Shown: positions 26,947 to 35,425 of the stretch, one piece after another | Layout: each line of letters opens with the position of its first letter | Numbering within the stretch: position 1 is the first letter of the stretch | NCBI GenBank assembly: GCA_964440985.1 | Contig: CAYTWE010000002.1 | Location: 21,269-85,268 of the forward strand | DNA: 64,000 bases | Direction of reading: 5' to 3' | Origin: UBA1731 sp964440985 | GTDB lineage: Bacteria; Verrucomicrobiota; Kiritimatiellia; RFP12; UBA1067 | Program-made: the position numbers and the translations under genes | The notes under the pieces: model-generated | What the model was told of the DNA's origin: nothing | What the model saw: only the letters and a program-made list of their open reading frames with translations | The model's database searches: none

Positions 26947-27860
26947 TTCTTTCCTCCGAACTCCTCTTCAAGTTTCTTCCTGAACGACTCCATCCTGTCT
27001 CTGTCGGCCTTCTCCTCGGCGGCAAGAAACGCCGTGACGTCGCCGCTGCGGACTTTCACCCCATCACCCGTATCGTACAAAATCGTGTCCGCAAGCGCAA
27101 GACACCACGGCGGCGCGACCTTGCCCTTCAAAGCCGCGACGAGGACGTCGCCGTGCGGCGCTTCGCCTGACGGCAGGAAATACAGGTAACCGAAGCCGGA
27201 CGGGTTGTTGTATGCGCCCCGTGGAGACGAGACGCTTCCCACGAACTTGCCGCTCGTCCACTGATAGCGCGTCACGCATATCCGCCACAGAGGGCCGCCT
27301 GGCACGGGCGGACGCTGCAGGTCGGAGTACGGGATGCACACCTCTACGCACCACCGGTCGGCGCCCACGCTCGTCTTCGCCCGCCACGCATTGCCGCTCC
27401 ACTCCTTCAGGACAACAGATCCGTCAATGCGCCGCATGTCGCCGATCACGCCCGCCGAGTTGACGAGCAGCTTTGTGAATCCGACAGCGTCTCCATACGG
27501 ATCGATGTAGATTTCGTCCATGTCCTCATACCAGTCCACGCTGTCGCGAGCGGTTCCGACAACCTTGAGCCTGTCAACCGCATCCTCGTAGTGAACCAGC
27601 CCGATCCACAGCGCCTTGTCCGTGTAGAGAAGACGCATCTCCGACTTGATCGGCGCAGGCTTGGGGTGCGACTTGTAGTATTCGTAGAAGCGCGTATGCA
27701 CCGGTGCCGTCTTCCACACGTCGTCATCAAGCCGTCCGTCCAAAACAGGCGAGACATCCGCCTTTGCCGCGACGTTCACGACGATTTCGTTCAGCTGGAC
27801 GGCGTGTGCGCATCCGATCGCCGCGACCGCCGCCATCACGGCGATTACATTCACATTCAT
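26943..27860 (-). CDS. Secreted carbohydrate-binding, CBM9-like protein
   Basis: About 305 residues, with an N-terminal signal peptide; a Cys in AAIGCAHA leaves lipidation possible. The CBM9-like signature PVLDGRLDDDVWKTAP at about 42-57 is followed by LWIGLVHYEDA, a DEIYIDPYGD metal/ligand motif and WCVEVCIPYSDL. A charged helical tail (AAEEKADRDRMESFRKKLEEE) ends the protein. The ATG at 27860 follows AGGTGAGG; a GTG at 27872 overlapping the previous stop is an alternative. It binds rather than cleaves sugars, so it probably works with the GH42-like enzyme. Confidence 0.8.
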   Translation of the reverse strand: MNVNVIAVMAAVAAIGCAHAVQLNEIVVNVAAKADVSPVLDGRLDDDVWKTAPVHTRFYEYYKSHPKPAPIKSEMRLLYTDKALWIGLVHYEDAVDRLKVVGTARDSVDWYEDMDEIYIDPYGDAVGFTKLLVNSAGVIGDMRRIDGSVVLKEWSGNAWRAKTSVGADRWCVEVCIPYSDLQRPPVPGGPLWRICVTRYQWTSGKFVGSVSSPRGAYNNPSGFGYLYFLPSGEAPHGDVLVAALKGKVAPPWCLALADTILYDTGDGVKVRSGDVTAFLAAEEKADRDRMESFRKKLEEEFGGKK

Positions 27861-27868
27861 GGAGCGCC

Positions 27869-30397
27869 TCACCTGATGACTATGTTGAAGCCCTTGTTTG
27901 ACGGGGAATATTCGTATGCGCCGATGTCGACGGACGCCCCGAATATGCGCGGTGCGACAGGAAGTCCCTGCTCGTCACGGCGAAGGTCGTATGCACCTGC
28001 CATCCAATCCATGCAAATTCCGGCGTCGCGAAGAGAGGCATCCTTCGGAATCCAGCTCCCCATCTTGAACGCGGGAGGAGTGTCGGTGTTTGTCACATGC
28101 TGCCCCTGCGACCACGTTCCTCTGCTCGTCGGATGCAGATACGAATATCCGATCTTCCCGGGCATATCCGACGTCACGCCGTATACCGAGGTATAGGGCG
28201 CAGCGTACGTGACGCCGTCCGCCCCAAGGTTGCTGGCGATTACGGTGTTCGTCACGTACGTCAGCCCAACTCCATTGTCCTCATTGTCCGGCCACACATA
28301 CAGCGCAGCCTGATTGCCGAACATCGAACGGTTGCCGACCATCGTGCAGTTCTCGACCAGTATCCGCGACGCCCCCTTGCGCGACATCAGAATTGCCGCC
28401 GATCCGCAGCCCTTCTCACTCTCGTTCGTGAGCACGTTGTCCACGAACAGGCTGTTGCGCAGCGTCAGCCCCACGTCGGCGGCGCCATTCTCAATCCACA
28501 CGCAAACTCCCGCGCCGCCATAGTAGTCGCCGGTTCCTCCCGCCGTGTTGTTCGTGAACACGCAATCTGCTATGAGCGCGTTCTGAAGTTTGCCCTCGCG
28601 CCTGGCGGCAAGGCCGCCGCCCCTATACGCGCTGCCGTTTCCGCTGAACAGGCAGTTGCTGACCGTGCCGACTGCCACCTTGTTCCAGAACACCCCGCCG
28701 CCATCGGACGCCGAATTGCCCTCGAACACGCAATCGAGAACCGTCGGCACATCATAGACGGCTCCACCGCCGCGTCCGTAAACGTATGTATCGGCAGTCG
28801 CCAGGTTTCCCGCAAAGCGGCAGGAGCGCACCGTCATCTCGCGATTCGTCGTTGCGGACGCAACCGCACCGCCCTGATTCGCGACATTTGTGAAGAACTG
28901 GCAGGCGTCGATACGCATCGGCGTCGCGGCATAGATCGCACCGCCGCCTGGTCCGCCGTCATTGGCTGAAATCAAAGTCTTGTTTCCGATGAATTGACAG
29001 TCCCTCACCACAACGGTGCAGTTCGTTCCGCCGGCTATGCCATGCGTGGCATCAGCGGTTTCGGACGCGATTGCGCCGCCGAGATACGCAGAGTTGGTGA
29101 GGAACAGGCAGTTCTCAACCGTCATCGGATACCTTGCGCAGATCGCGCCGCCATTCCCCACCGCGTTTTTCGCTGCATTGCCGGAGAAGGTACAGCCGGA
29201 GATGCGTGGCAACCGCCATCCGGTGTAGGCGTTGCCGTCAAAATAGACTGCACCGCCACCATATGATGCGCGTGTGCCGACATTGTTCGTGAACGTGCAG
29301 TCGATTATGTCCATCGCATTGCAGACGGCACCGCATGCCCCGGTAGATACGTTCCCGACAAACGTGCAGTTGGAGACGATGCCGCCGCACATAAACGAAA
29401 GCGTTCCGCCTTTATGGTTGAGTCCAATTGATGCATTCCGCTCAAACGTGCATCCCTCGATGCGCGGCGACCTGTTCGTGAAGCACCCCTGAGGGGAGTC
29501 TCCCCAGTATCCGACCGATCCGTCATTGCCGCACACATTGTCGTAGAAACGGCTGTTCAGGACTGTCGGCATATTCATGAAGCACCCACCGGAGTTCTTG
29601 GCGTAGTTGTTCGTGAAGGTGCAGTTCTCGATTCCGCTGTATTCCGTTGCCTTGTCCCACGCTGCGCTGGTCCACACATATATCTGCCCATATCCACCGT
29701 TGCTGCAGTTCTCGATGGTGCAGTTCCTGAACCAGCCACCGTTGCGGCAGACCGCGACGGTGCCGTATGCAGTCGTGTTCGTAAGACCTGTGAAGAGACA
29801 GTCTGTCACGAATGTCTGTCCGTCGGTATACAGCGCAGCTGCGCTGATTGCACTTCCGTTCGTCTGACGGCACAGCGTGAAGACGACATTGGAGACGACC
29901 TTGGCCCACCGGTCATGCTCCGTGCTTCCGTTGCAGTTGATCGCAGCCGCGCCGGAAAGCGTGACGTTTGAGATCGTGAGATTCGCGATTGTCGAGACAA
30001 AGGCGCTGTTTCGGCCGCCTTGGAACGTGAGATACCCGCCGTTAACAGTTGCGCCTTCTGGCGCGGTAAGCACAATCTCGCTCCGGTCGCAGGACGGATC
30101 ACCCATGATAGAGACGCGTGGCATCACGGGTATCGACGAATCGGAAACGTACGTACCTTTCTTCAGGATGATCTGGCAGCGCCGCTCGTTGTAGTAGACG
30201 GGCAGTTCGGTTTTTTTTGAAGCGGCGGCAATCGTCTTAAGCGCCGTCTCCCACGTCTTGCCGTCGTTCGCCTCGTCGTCGCCGTTCACCGGATCGACAT
30301 AGATCGGCAGCATCGGGTCATCAGGTGACGCCGCCAGCGTTGGCATTGCCAAAGCCGCCAGAACAGACGCAACCGTGAGAAGTCTCTTCGCATCCAT
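27869..30397 (-). CDS. Secreted right-handed beta-helix (polymorphic-repeat) protein
   Basis: 842 residues. Signal peptide to about residue 22 (MPTLAA). It starts with a VDPVNGDDEANDGKTWETAL segment and then has about 20 repeats of the form C-x-F-x-x-N-x-A/S, with aligned Cys and Asn ladders, ending in VDIGAYEY, the usual closing motif of such helices. This is the parallel-beta-helix adhesin/lyase fold. No catalytic triad can be assigned, so it may be an adhesin or a binding protein. ATG at 30397 has AGGAGG. First gene of a four-gene operon. Confidence 0.8.
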   Translation of the reverse strand: MDAKRLLTVASVLAALAMPTLAASPDDPMLPIYVDPVNGDDEANDGKTWETALKTIAAASKKTELPVYYNERRCQIILKKGTYVSDSSIPVMPRVSIMGDPSCDRSEIVLTAPEGATVNGGYLTFQGGRNSAFVSTIANLTISNVTLSGAAAINCNGSTEHDRWAKVVSNVVFTLCRQTNGSAISAAALYTDGQTFVTDCLFTGLTNTTAYGTVAVCRNGGWFRNCTIENCSNGGYGQIYVWTSAAWDKATEYSGIENCTFTNNYAKNSGGCFMNMPTVLNSRFYDNVCGNDGSVGYWGDSPQGCFTNRSPRIEGCTFERNASIGLNHKGGTLSFMCGGIVSNCTFVGNVSTGACGAVCNAMDIIDCTFTNNVGTRASYGGGAVYFDGNAYTGWRLPRISGCTFSGNAAKNAVGNGGAICARYPMTVENCLFLTNSAYLGGAIASETADATHGIAGGTNCTVVVRDCQFIGNKTLISANDGGPGGGAIYAATPMRIDACQFFTNVANQGGAVASATTNREMTVRSCRFAGNLATADTYVYGRGGGAVYDVPTVLDCVFEGNSASDGGGVFWNKVAVGTVSNCLFSGNGSAYRGGGLAARREGKLQNALIADCVFTNNTAGGTGDYYGGAGVCVWIENGAADVGLTLRNSLFVDNVLTNESEKGCGSAAILMSRKGASRILVENCTMVGNRSMFGNQAALYVWPDNEDNGVGLTYVTNTVIASNLGADGVTYAAPYTSVYGVTSDMPGKIGYSYLHPTSRGTWSQGQHVTNTDTPPAFKMGSWIPKDASLRDAGICMDWMAGAYDLRRDEQGLPVAPRIFGASVDIGAYEYSPSNKGFNIVIR

Positions 30398-30436
30398 GCA
30401 AAACCTCCTGCCTCTTGAAAATAAAAAGATACCCGA

Positions 30437-30464
30437 ATAATACCATTATCGTTTTTTTTTTCAA
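30437..30464 (-). promoter_or_regulatory. Promoter of the beta-helix/CBM9/GH42-like operon
   Basis: Minus strand: TTGAAA (30459-30464), a 16-bp spacer that starts with a run of A, and TATTAT (30437-30442) preceded by TGG. The A-tract in the spacer is the complement of the ten Ts at 30452-30461. The leader is about 35 nt with AGGAGG. Confidence 0.65.
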
Positions 30465-30537
30465 GTAGAAATTTCAATGAAGCATCTCGCCCCCGCGTTC
30501 TATGAGTTCTTTGCGTTAAAAAAACAGTGGGTAGTGG

Positions 30538-30637
30538 NNNNNNNNNNNNNNNNNNNNNNNNNNNNNNNNNNNNNNNNNNNNNNNNNNNNNNNNNNNNNNN
30601 NNNNNNNNNNNNNNNNNNNNNNNNNNNNNNNNNNNNN
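30538..30637. other. Assembly gap (100 Ns)
   Basis: A run of exactly 100 unknown bases, the usual placeholder for a scaffold join; true length unknown. Sequence on the left (30477-30537) is an open frame starting MKHLAPAFYEFF that enters the gap. Sequence on the right carries short direct repeats. A repeated element here would explain the assembly break. Confidence 0.97.
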
Positions 30638-30684
30638 TCCAGGCATGAATTCCGCTGCACATGTCGCCCTTGTGAGGGCGTTTC

Positions 30685-30721
30685 CGGAACAACTGAATGC
30701 ACATTCGGAACAACTAAATGC
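30685..30721. repeat. Two 16-bp direct repeats, 21-bp period
   Basis: CGGAACAACTGAATGC at 30685-30700 and CGGAACAACTAAATGC at 30706-30721 differ at one base. They lie just right of the assembly gap. Confidence 0.8.
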
Positions 30722-30758
30722 GGCCATGGGTCATCATGGCACAAATTTAGTCGCATTT

Positions 30759-30820
30759 ACTCTGACAAGTGACCCGTTTCCACTCTGACACATGACCCGT
30801 TTCCACTCTGACACGTGACC
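30759..30820. repeat. Three tandem 23-bp repeats, possible insertion-sequence end
   Basis: Unit ACTCTGACANNTGACCCGTT plus TCC occurs at 30759-30781 and 30782-30804. A third copy begins at 30805 and matches to TGACC (30820), then diverges. Multiple short direct repeats at a terminus are known from IS21-family and Tn7-like ends. With the adjacent gap, a collapsed mobile element is a reasonable inference, but no transposase is visible. Confidence 0.6.
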
Positions 30821-30831
30821 GCGTGTCGATT

Positions 30832-30885
30832 TTAACGGAATCCTAACGCAATCCTAACGGATGCCTCATCTTCTTTTCGTAGAAT
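30832..30885 (+). promoter_or_regulatory. Triple PhoB-type operator and promoter
   Basis: Three YTAACG hexamers at 30832-30837, 30843-30848 and 30854-30859 are spaced exactly 11 bp apart, the period of PhoB/PhoP-type boxes. A -10-like TAGAAT follows at 30880-30885. The boxes occupy the place of a -35, as in phosphate-starvation promoters. The gene set downstream (phosphate transporter, PhoB, PhoR) fits. Confidence 0.65.
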
Positions 30886-30914
30886 CCGCGCCATACAAAA
30901 AGAGGTAAAAAGAA

Positions 30915-32597
30915 ATGGACATAACGCAATTCACGATATCGGTACTTGGCGGTCTCGCCATATTCGTATACGGCATGGGGCTGATGTCGGAAGGACTCAC
31001 CCAGATCGCCGGCGACAAGATGAAGACCGTTCTCGCCTACATCACCCGGAACCGCGTGGCGGCGATTCTCGCGGGCGGCGTGGTCACGATGATAATACAA
31101 AGCTCGTCCGCCACAAGCGTGATGACGGTCGGATTCGTCAACGCCGGGCTTCTCTCGCTCCAGCAGGCGATCGGCGTGATATTCGGGGCAAACATCGGAA
31201 CCACCGTCACCGGACAGCTCGTATCGTTCAACCTTGACGACATCGCCCTTCCATCGGTAATCATCGGCGTTGCGGGACTGATGTTCGCAAAGCGCACCAT
31301 GTCCCGTGGCGCGTGGCGCACCGTCCTCGGATTCGGCCTCCTCTTCTTCGGAATGGGCATGATGTCACACGAACTGAAAGCCGTGGCCAATCTCCCCGAA
31401 TTCGTCGCGTTCTTCTCCAAGTTCGACTGTTCCCCGTCCGCTGCAGGGCGTCTCCCGTTCATGAACGTGATGGGCGCCGTCGCCATCGGCACCCTCTGCA
31501 CAATGGTCGTGCAAAGCTCGTCCGCCACGATCGGCATCACCATCGCGTTGGCCAGCTCTGGACTTATCAACGTCTGGACCGCTGTGCCGATCGTACTCGG
31601 CGACAACATCGGAACGACGATCACCGCCGCCCTCGCGGCCATCGGCACCAACGCCAACGCAAGAAGGACTGCGCTCGCCCACGCGCTCTTCAACATAATA
31701 GGCGTGACGCTTGTCGTGACGTCGTTCATGTTCGTGTTCACCGGTTCTGACGGCGTAAGCGCACCTGCGTACTTCCACCTCGTCGCGATGTTCACCGAGG
31801 GCGAGGGCATCAACGGCTGCACCCCCGGCCGCTACGTGGCGATGGCCCACACGATCTTCAACGTCACCAATGTGATCGTGCTTACGTCCTTCATCCCGCT
31901 TCTCGCAAGCCTCTGCAGGAAAATCATCCCCGACGGCAAGGCGCAGCGCACCGTCACGCTTGAGCCGCACCTTCTCGCGGCGCCTGAGATGGCGCTCAGC
32001 GCAGTGACCGTCGCAATGGCGGACATGACGCGCCGCGCATGGACTGTCGCATCCGCGTCCCTCAACAACTGCCTCGGAAAGGCCAATGTGGACGAAGAGT
32101 CCGTTCAGAAGGCAGAGAACGAGATCGACGAGACGCACAGCCGGATCCGCGACTACCTGATCCGCATCTCCCAGCACAAGCTGACGGACAGCCAGTCGCA
32201 GATGATACCGGAGATGATTCACTGCATCGGCGACGCGGAGCGCATCTCAGACCTTGCGCTGCACATATACCGAAAGACGTCGCGCATCAAGAAGGAGAGC
32301 ATTCCGGCCGAGCTAACCGATCAGCTGCAGGACATCATCTCCAAGGTCAGAGAGTTCGCCCATGAAACGGTGAACACCATGCGCGGCGCCAAGCAGTCCG
32401 CCGGCGATCCGGAAGAGACGGAGCGCAGCATCCACGCGATGGCAAAGGCGCTGTCCCGCACGTTTGCCGCCCGGCTTCAGTCGACAGAGGGCACGGCGAC
32501 AAACGGAATTGCGTTCCTCTCCGTGCTTTCCGGTCTCCGGGACATTTCGCGCCACCTCGGGAACATCGCAACACGCGCAAACTCGTTCGTCCGGTGA
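30915..32597 (+). CDS. Na/Pi cotransporter with C-terminal PhoU-like domain
   Basis: NptA/PNaS-family sodium-dependent phosphate transporter. The duplicated family motif QSSSAT occurs at about residues 62-67 and 200-205, each in a half with several membrane segments, and GANIGTTVTG and GDNIGTTITA follow. After about residue 370 comes a helical cytosolic PhoU-like domain (to 560) that probably regulates transport. The ATG at 30915 has AGAGG upstream. First gene of the plus-strand phosphate module, behind the triple PhoB-type operator. Confidence 0.92.
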   Translation: MDITQFTISVLGGLAIFVYGMGLMSEGLTQIAGDKMKTVLAYITRNRVAAILAGGVVTMIIQSSSATSVMTVGFVNAGLLSLQQAIGVIFGANIGTTVTGQLVSFNLDDIALPSVIIGVAGLMFAKRTMSRGAWRTVLGFGLLFFGMGMMSHELKAVANLPEFVAFFSKFDCSPSAAGRLPFMNVMGAVAIGTLCTMVVQSSSATIGITIALASSGLINVWTAVPIVLGDNIGTTITAALAAIGTNANARRTALAHALFNIIGVTLVVTSFMFVFTGSDGVSAPAYFHLVAMFTEGEGINGCTPGRYVAMAHTIFNVTNVIVLTSFIPLLASLCRKIIPDGKAQRTVTLEPHLLAAPEMALSAVTVAMADMTRRAWTVASASLNNCLGKANVDEESVQKAENEIDETHSRIRDYLIRISQHKLTDSQSQMIPEMIHCIGDAERISDLALHIYRKTSRIKKESIPAELTDQLQDIISKVREFAHETVNTMRGAKQSAGDPEETERSIHAMAKALSRTFAARLQSTEGTATNGIAFLSVLSGLRDISRHLGNIATRANSFVR

Positions 32598-33301
32598 TGC
32601 GCAGGCTGCGCCCACACTCCGCAGGATTGCTGGCGGCCGCAACATTTGCGGTCGCCGGCGCTCTCACCTTGGCGGCATCTGCGGACGACAATCAGGCATG
32701 GCTCAAATTCAGCGCGGAATGTTCGCCGTTCGAGAACGGATTGCACCTGTCCGTTGAGGAGCGGCTGAAGTTCGACAGCATCAGGTTCCTCGATGAGGAG
32801 ACGCTGATGCTTGTCGGCTACAGGTTCTCACCTTATTTCAAGGCGGCGATCGGGCATCGCATCGTGCGGGAACGCAATCCGGACGAAAGGCATCTTCTCT
32901 CTGAACAGCGGCAGACGACCGATCTCTGCTTCACCGCACCGGAATTCTGGACCCTCAAGTTCGATTTCAGGTCGCGTTTTGAACTGTGCGACAAGCACAA
33001 TGCGCAGGCCTACATGCGCTACCGCGAACGCCTCAGGCTCAGAACGTCATGGAGCGCAACCGACTTTCGCATCTCACCGTACGTCTCGAATGAGGTGTTC
33101 CTGTCGGACAAGCCGAAATCAGGCGATTCCGACCTCTTCAACCGAAATCGCGCAGAGATCGGCCTGTCGTTCAGGCCAATACCTTCGATGGACAGCCTCT
33201 CCTGCAACCTCTACTTCATGGTTCAGCACGACAAGGACGCCTCCACGTCATCGTGGAGAGCGACAAACGTGTACGGATTCGATGTCGCATTTTCTTTCTG
33301 A
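32597..33301 (+). CDS. DUF2490-like outer membrane protein
   Basis: 234 residues with a signal peptide (ending near AASA) followed by alternating hydrophobic/polar strands and a final Phe, as in beta-barrel outer membrane proteins. Conserved-looking features resemble DUF2490 proteins (ERLKFD near the start of the barrel, NRNRAEIGLSFRP near the end). Placement between the phosphate transporter and PhoB suggests a phosphate-starvation porin or envelope protein; this is inference from context. The ATG overlaps the transporter's stop (TGATG). Confidence 0.65.
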   Translation: MRRLRPHSAGLLAAATFAVAGALTLAASADDNQAWLKFSAECSPFENGLHLSVEERLKFDSIRFLDEETLMLVGYRFSPYFKAAIGHRIVRERNPDERHLLSEQRQTTDLCFTAPEFWTLKFDFRSRFELCDKHNAQAYMRYRERLRLRTSWSATDFRISPYVSNEVFLSDKPKSGDSDLFNRNRAEIGLSFRPIPSMDSLSCNLYFMVQHDKDASTSSWRATNVYGFDVAFSF

Positions 33302-33327
33302 TTCCAACACCAAACGGCACATATCGC

Positions 33328-33426
33328 ATGAAAGGGAAAAAGACAAGAAAAATCAAGCCAAGCGTAATCGTCGGCTTCATCCTGATAGTTCTTCTGTATG
33401 CACTCCAGCGCATTGCCGGATTGTGA
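33328..33426 (+). CDS. Possible 32-residue small membrane protein
   Basis: ATG at 33328 opens a frame with a strongly basic N-terminus (MKGKKTRKIKPS) and one hydrophobic stretch (VIVGFILIVLLYAL), then stops with TGA at 33424-33426. The stop overlaps a GTG in the phoB frame (GTGA), the arrangement seen in translationally coupled genes. The ribosome site is weak. It could be a real single-pass peptide or a coupling leader for phoB. Confidence 0.4.
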   Translation: MKGKKTRKIKPSVIVGFILIVLLYALQRIAGL

Positions 33427-33443
33427 TACAATATCGAATCGCT

Positions 33444-34124
33444 TTGAGGAACGACATCAAGATAGCGGTAATAGAGGACGAGGCGGCAATCCGCCGCGTG
33501 ATCGTGCTCGCCCTGCGCTCTGCGGGATACGTGAACGTAATCGAGGCGGACAACGGCCGCACGGGATGCGAACTGGTCGAGCATGAGCATCCGCAACTCG
33601 TGCTTCTCGACGTCATGCTTCCCGGAATGGACGGCATGGAGGTGTGCAGACGCATCCGTGCAAACCACGATACGCGAAGCGTCCCGATAATCATGCTCAC
33701 CGCAAAAAGCGACGAGCGCGACGTGGTAGCCGGTCTCGACGCCGGTGCAAGCGACTACGTCACAAAACCGTTCTCCAAGGAGATTCTGCTCGCCCGCATA
33801 CGCGCCGTCCTGCGCCGTCCGGACAGCAGCCAAACCGAAACGCTTGAGCTTGACGGCCTGGTCATCGACGACACGACGCACACGGTGCGGGTGGAAGGCG
33901 CTGACCTTTCGCTCACGCTGAGCGAGTACAGGATACTTGAACTTCTCGTTGCGAACCGCAACCGCGTATTCACGCGGCTGATGATCATCGACCGGATCTC
34001 CGACGGACAGAAGATCGTGACCGAGCGAACCATCGACGTGCAGATGGTGGGCCTCAGGAAAAAGCTCGGCGATTGGGCAAGGCACATTGAGACGATCCGC
34101 GGCGTAGGATACCGCATAAACTGA
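33444..34124 (+). CDS. phoB: PhoB-type response regulator
   Basis: OmpR/PhoB-family regulator. Receiver domain with acidic pair Glu11-Asp12, phosphorylation Asp56 (LLDVMLPGMDG), Thr in MLTAKSD and Lys in TKPFS; then a C-terminal winged-helix domain ending RGVGYRIN. It has 226 residues from the TTG at 33444, which gives the normal family N-terminus (RNDIKIAVIEDE). There is no ATG; a GTG at 33423 is the alternative. A TACAAT lies 11 bp before the TTG. Partner kinase phoR overlaps its stop. It would activate the Na/Pi cotransporter promoter under low phosphate. Confidence 0.9.
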   Translation: MRNDIKIAVIEDEAAIRRVIVLALRSAGYVNVIEADNGRTGCELVEHEHPQLVLLDVMLPGMDGMEVCRRIRANHDTRSVPIIMLTAKSDERDVVAGLDAGASDYVTKPFSKEILLARIRAVLRRPDSSQTETLELDGLVIDDTTHTVRVEGADLSLTLSEYRILELLVANRNRVFTRLMIIDRISDGQKIVTERTIDVQMVGLRKKLGDWARHIETIRGVGYRIN

Positions 34125-35425
34125 TGAAACACGCCGGCAAAAGCTGGGCCGTCACCGTGATGGCCATCATCGGAATCGTCGTGTTCGGCGCTGTGCTGCT
34201 CGTCCAGACGCTCAGCTTCACCGACGTGGTGGAGTCGCTTGCGGAAAGCGACATCCGCGAACGCACCGCATTCGCCGCCACCATGCTTGCCAAACCGTTG
34301 AAAGATGGCGACATGGCCGCCGTCAGGCGGTTCTGCGACGACCGCCACAGGCAGGGCATAAGGGTGACGATCGTAGAGCCGGACGGATCTGTCGCATACG
34401 ATACGGACGCAATCACCGGCAACCATCTGACACGCGACGAAATCCACAGGGCGTTCACCGGAGAGGTTGGCGTTGTGCGCCGCAAATCGGAAACGCTCGG
34501 CTCGTACCAGCTCTACTGCGCAAGAAAATCCGGCAACAGGGTGGTGCGGCTCGCCGTCCCGTACAACGGTGTGCTTGAACCCGTCAGGCTTGCAAAGCAC
34601 GGCTTCATGACCGCCGGCATCGTCGGTGCGATGGTCGTCTCGCTGATATTCATTCTGACCCGCAGCCTTTCGGGACGGCTTGACGAACAGACGCAGGCGC
34701 TGAAGACGGCAGAGGCAAATGAACGTTTCCGGCGTGAGTTCACGGCAAACGTCACGCACGAGCTGAAGACTCCGATAACGGCGATCGCAGGGGCTGTGGA
34801 GATGATCGGCGACGGCACGATGCTTGACGCGGACGAGCGGCATGAACTGATGGACATCATACACGATCAGGCGAAACGGCTGAACGCACTCGTCCGGGAT
34901 GTCCTTGCCCTCGCCCAGATAGAGCGCGAACAGACGGAATCACATCCCGATTTTGTGCCGATTCCGCTGGAGAAGATCATAGACACCGTTGCGACGCTCG
35001 AATCGGGACGCGCCAGGCGGTCGAACATCCAGCTGAAGGTGAAGAAAAACGATCCGGCAACCGTGATCGGCGATCCTCATCTCATAGAGCAGGCAATCGT
35101 CAACCTTGTGGAAAACGCATTCAGGTACTCCGGCGCGGAGCGCATCGACATAGACTCCCGCGTGACGGGCAACATGGCGGAGATCTCCGTCACGGACTAC
35201 GGAATCGGCATTCCGGCGGAGCATCTGCCGCACCTTTTCAACAGATTCTACAGGGTGGACAGGGCAAGAAGCCGATCTCTCGGCGGCACAGGACTCGGCC
35301 TTGCCATCGTCAAGCACATCGCAATCCTGCACGGCGGACAGGTGTCGGTCGAGTCATCGCCAGGAGACCGCACGACCTTCACCGTGCGGCTGCCCGTCTC
35401 GCGCATCGGCAAGGCTACTTCGTGA
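34124..35425 (+). CDS. phoR: PhoR-type sensor histidine kinase
   Basis: Membrane sensor kinase, 433 residues. Two membrane helices (about 9-30 and 160-180) enclose a periplasmic domain. The H box FTANVTHELKTPITAI carries the phosphorylated His212. ATP-binding boxes follow: NLVENAFRYS (N), DYGIGIP (G1), FNRFYRVD (F) and GGTGLGLAI (G2). It has no cytosolic PAS domain, unlike many PhoR proteins. The ATG overlaps the phoB stop (TGATG). Its end overlaps the end of the convergent hydrogenase gene by 11 bp. Confidence 0.92.
   Translation: MKHAGKSWAVTVMAIIGIVVFGAVLLVQTLSFTDVVESLAESDIRERTAFAATMLAKPLKDGDMAAVRRFCDDRHRQGIRVTIVEPDGSVAYDTDAITGNHLTRDEIHRAFTGEVGVVRRKSETLGSYQLYCARKSGNRVVRLAVPYNGVLEPVRLAKHGFMTAGIVGAMVVSLIFILTRSLSGRLDEQTQALKTAEANERFRREFTANVTHELKTPITAIAGAVEMIGDGTMLDADERHELMDIIHDQAKRLNALVRDVLALAQIEREQTESHPDFVPIPLEKIIDTVATLESGRARRSNIQLKVKKNDPATVIGDPHLIEQAIVNLVENAFRYSGAERIDIDSRVTGNMAEISVTDYGIGIPAEHLPHLFNRFYRVDRARSRSLGGTGLGLAIVKHIAILHGGQVSVESSPGDRTTFTVRLPVSRIGKATS

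Noticed and set aside
27869..30397. Possible tandem DNA repeat or CRISPR array
   Set aside because: The periodicity is at the protein level (beta-helix rungs); the DNA copies vary in length and sequence and there are no spacers. No CRISPR array is seen anywhere.
32811..33443. N-terminal extension of the phoB frame
   Set aside because: The frame stays open upstream but overlaps the outer-membrane protein gene in another frame. The receiver domain begins just after 33444, where family N-termini begin.
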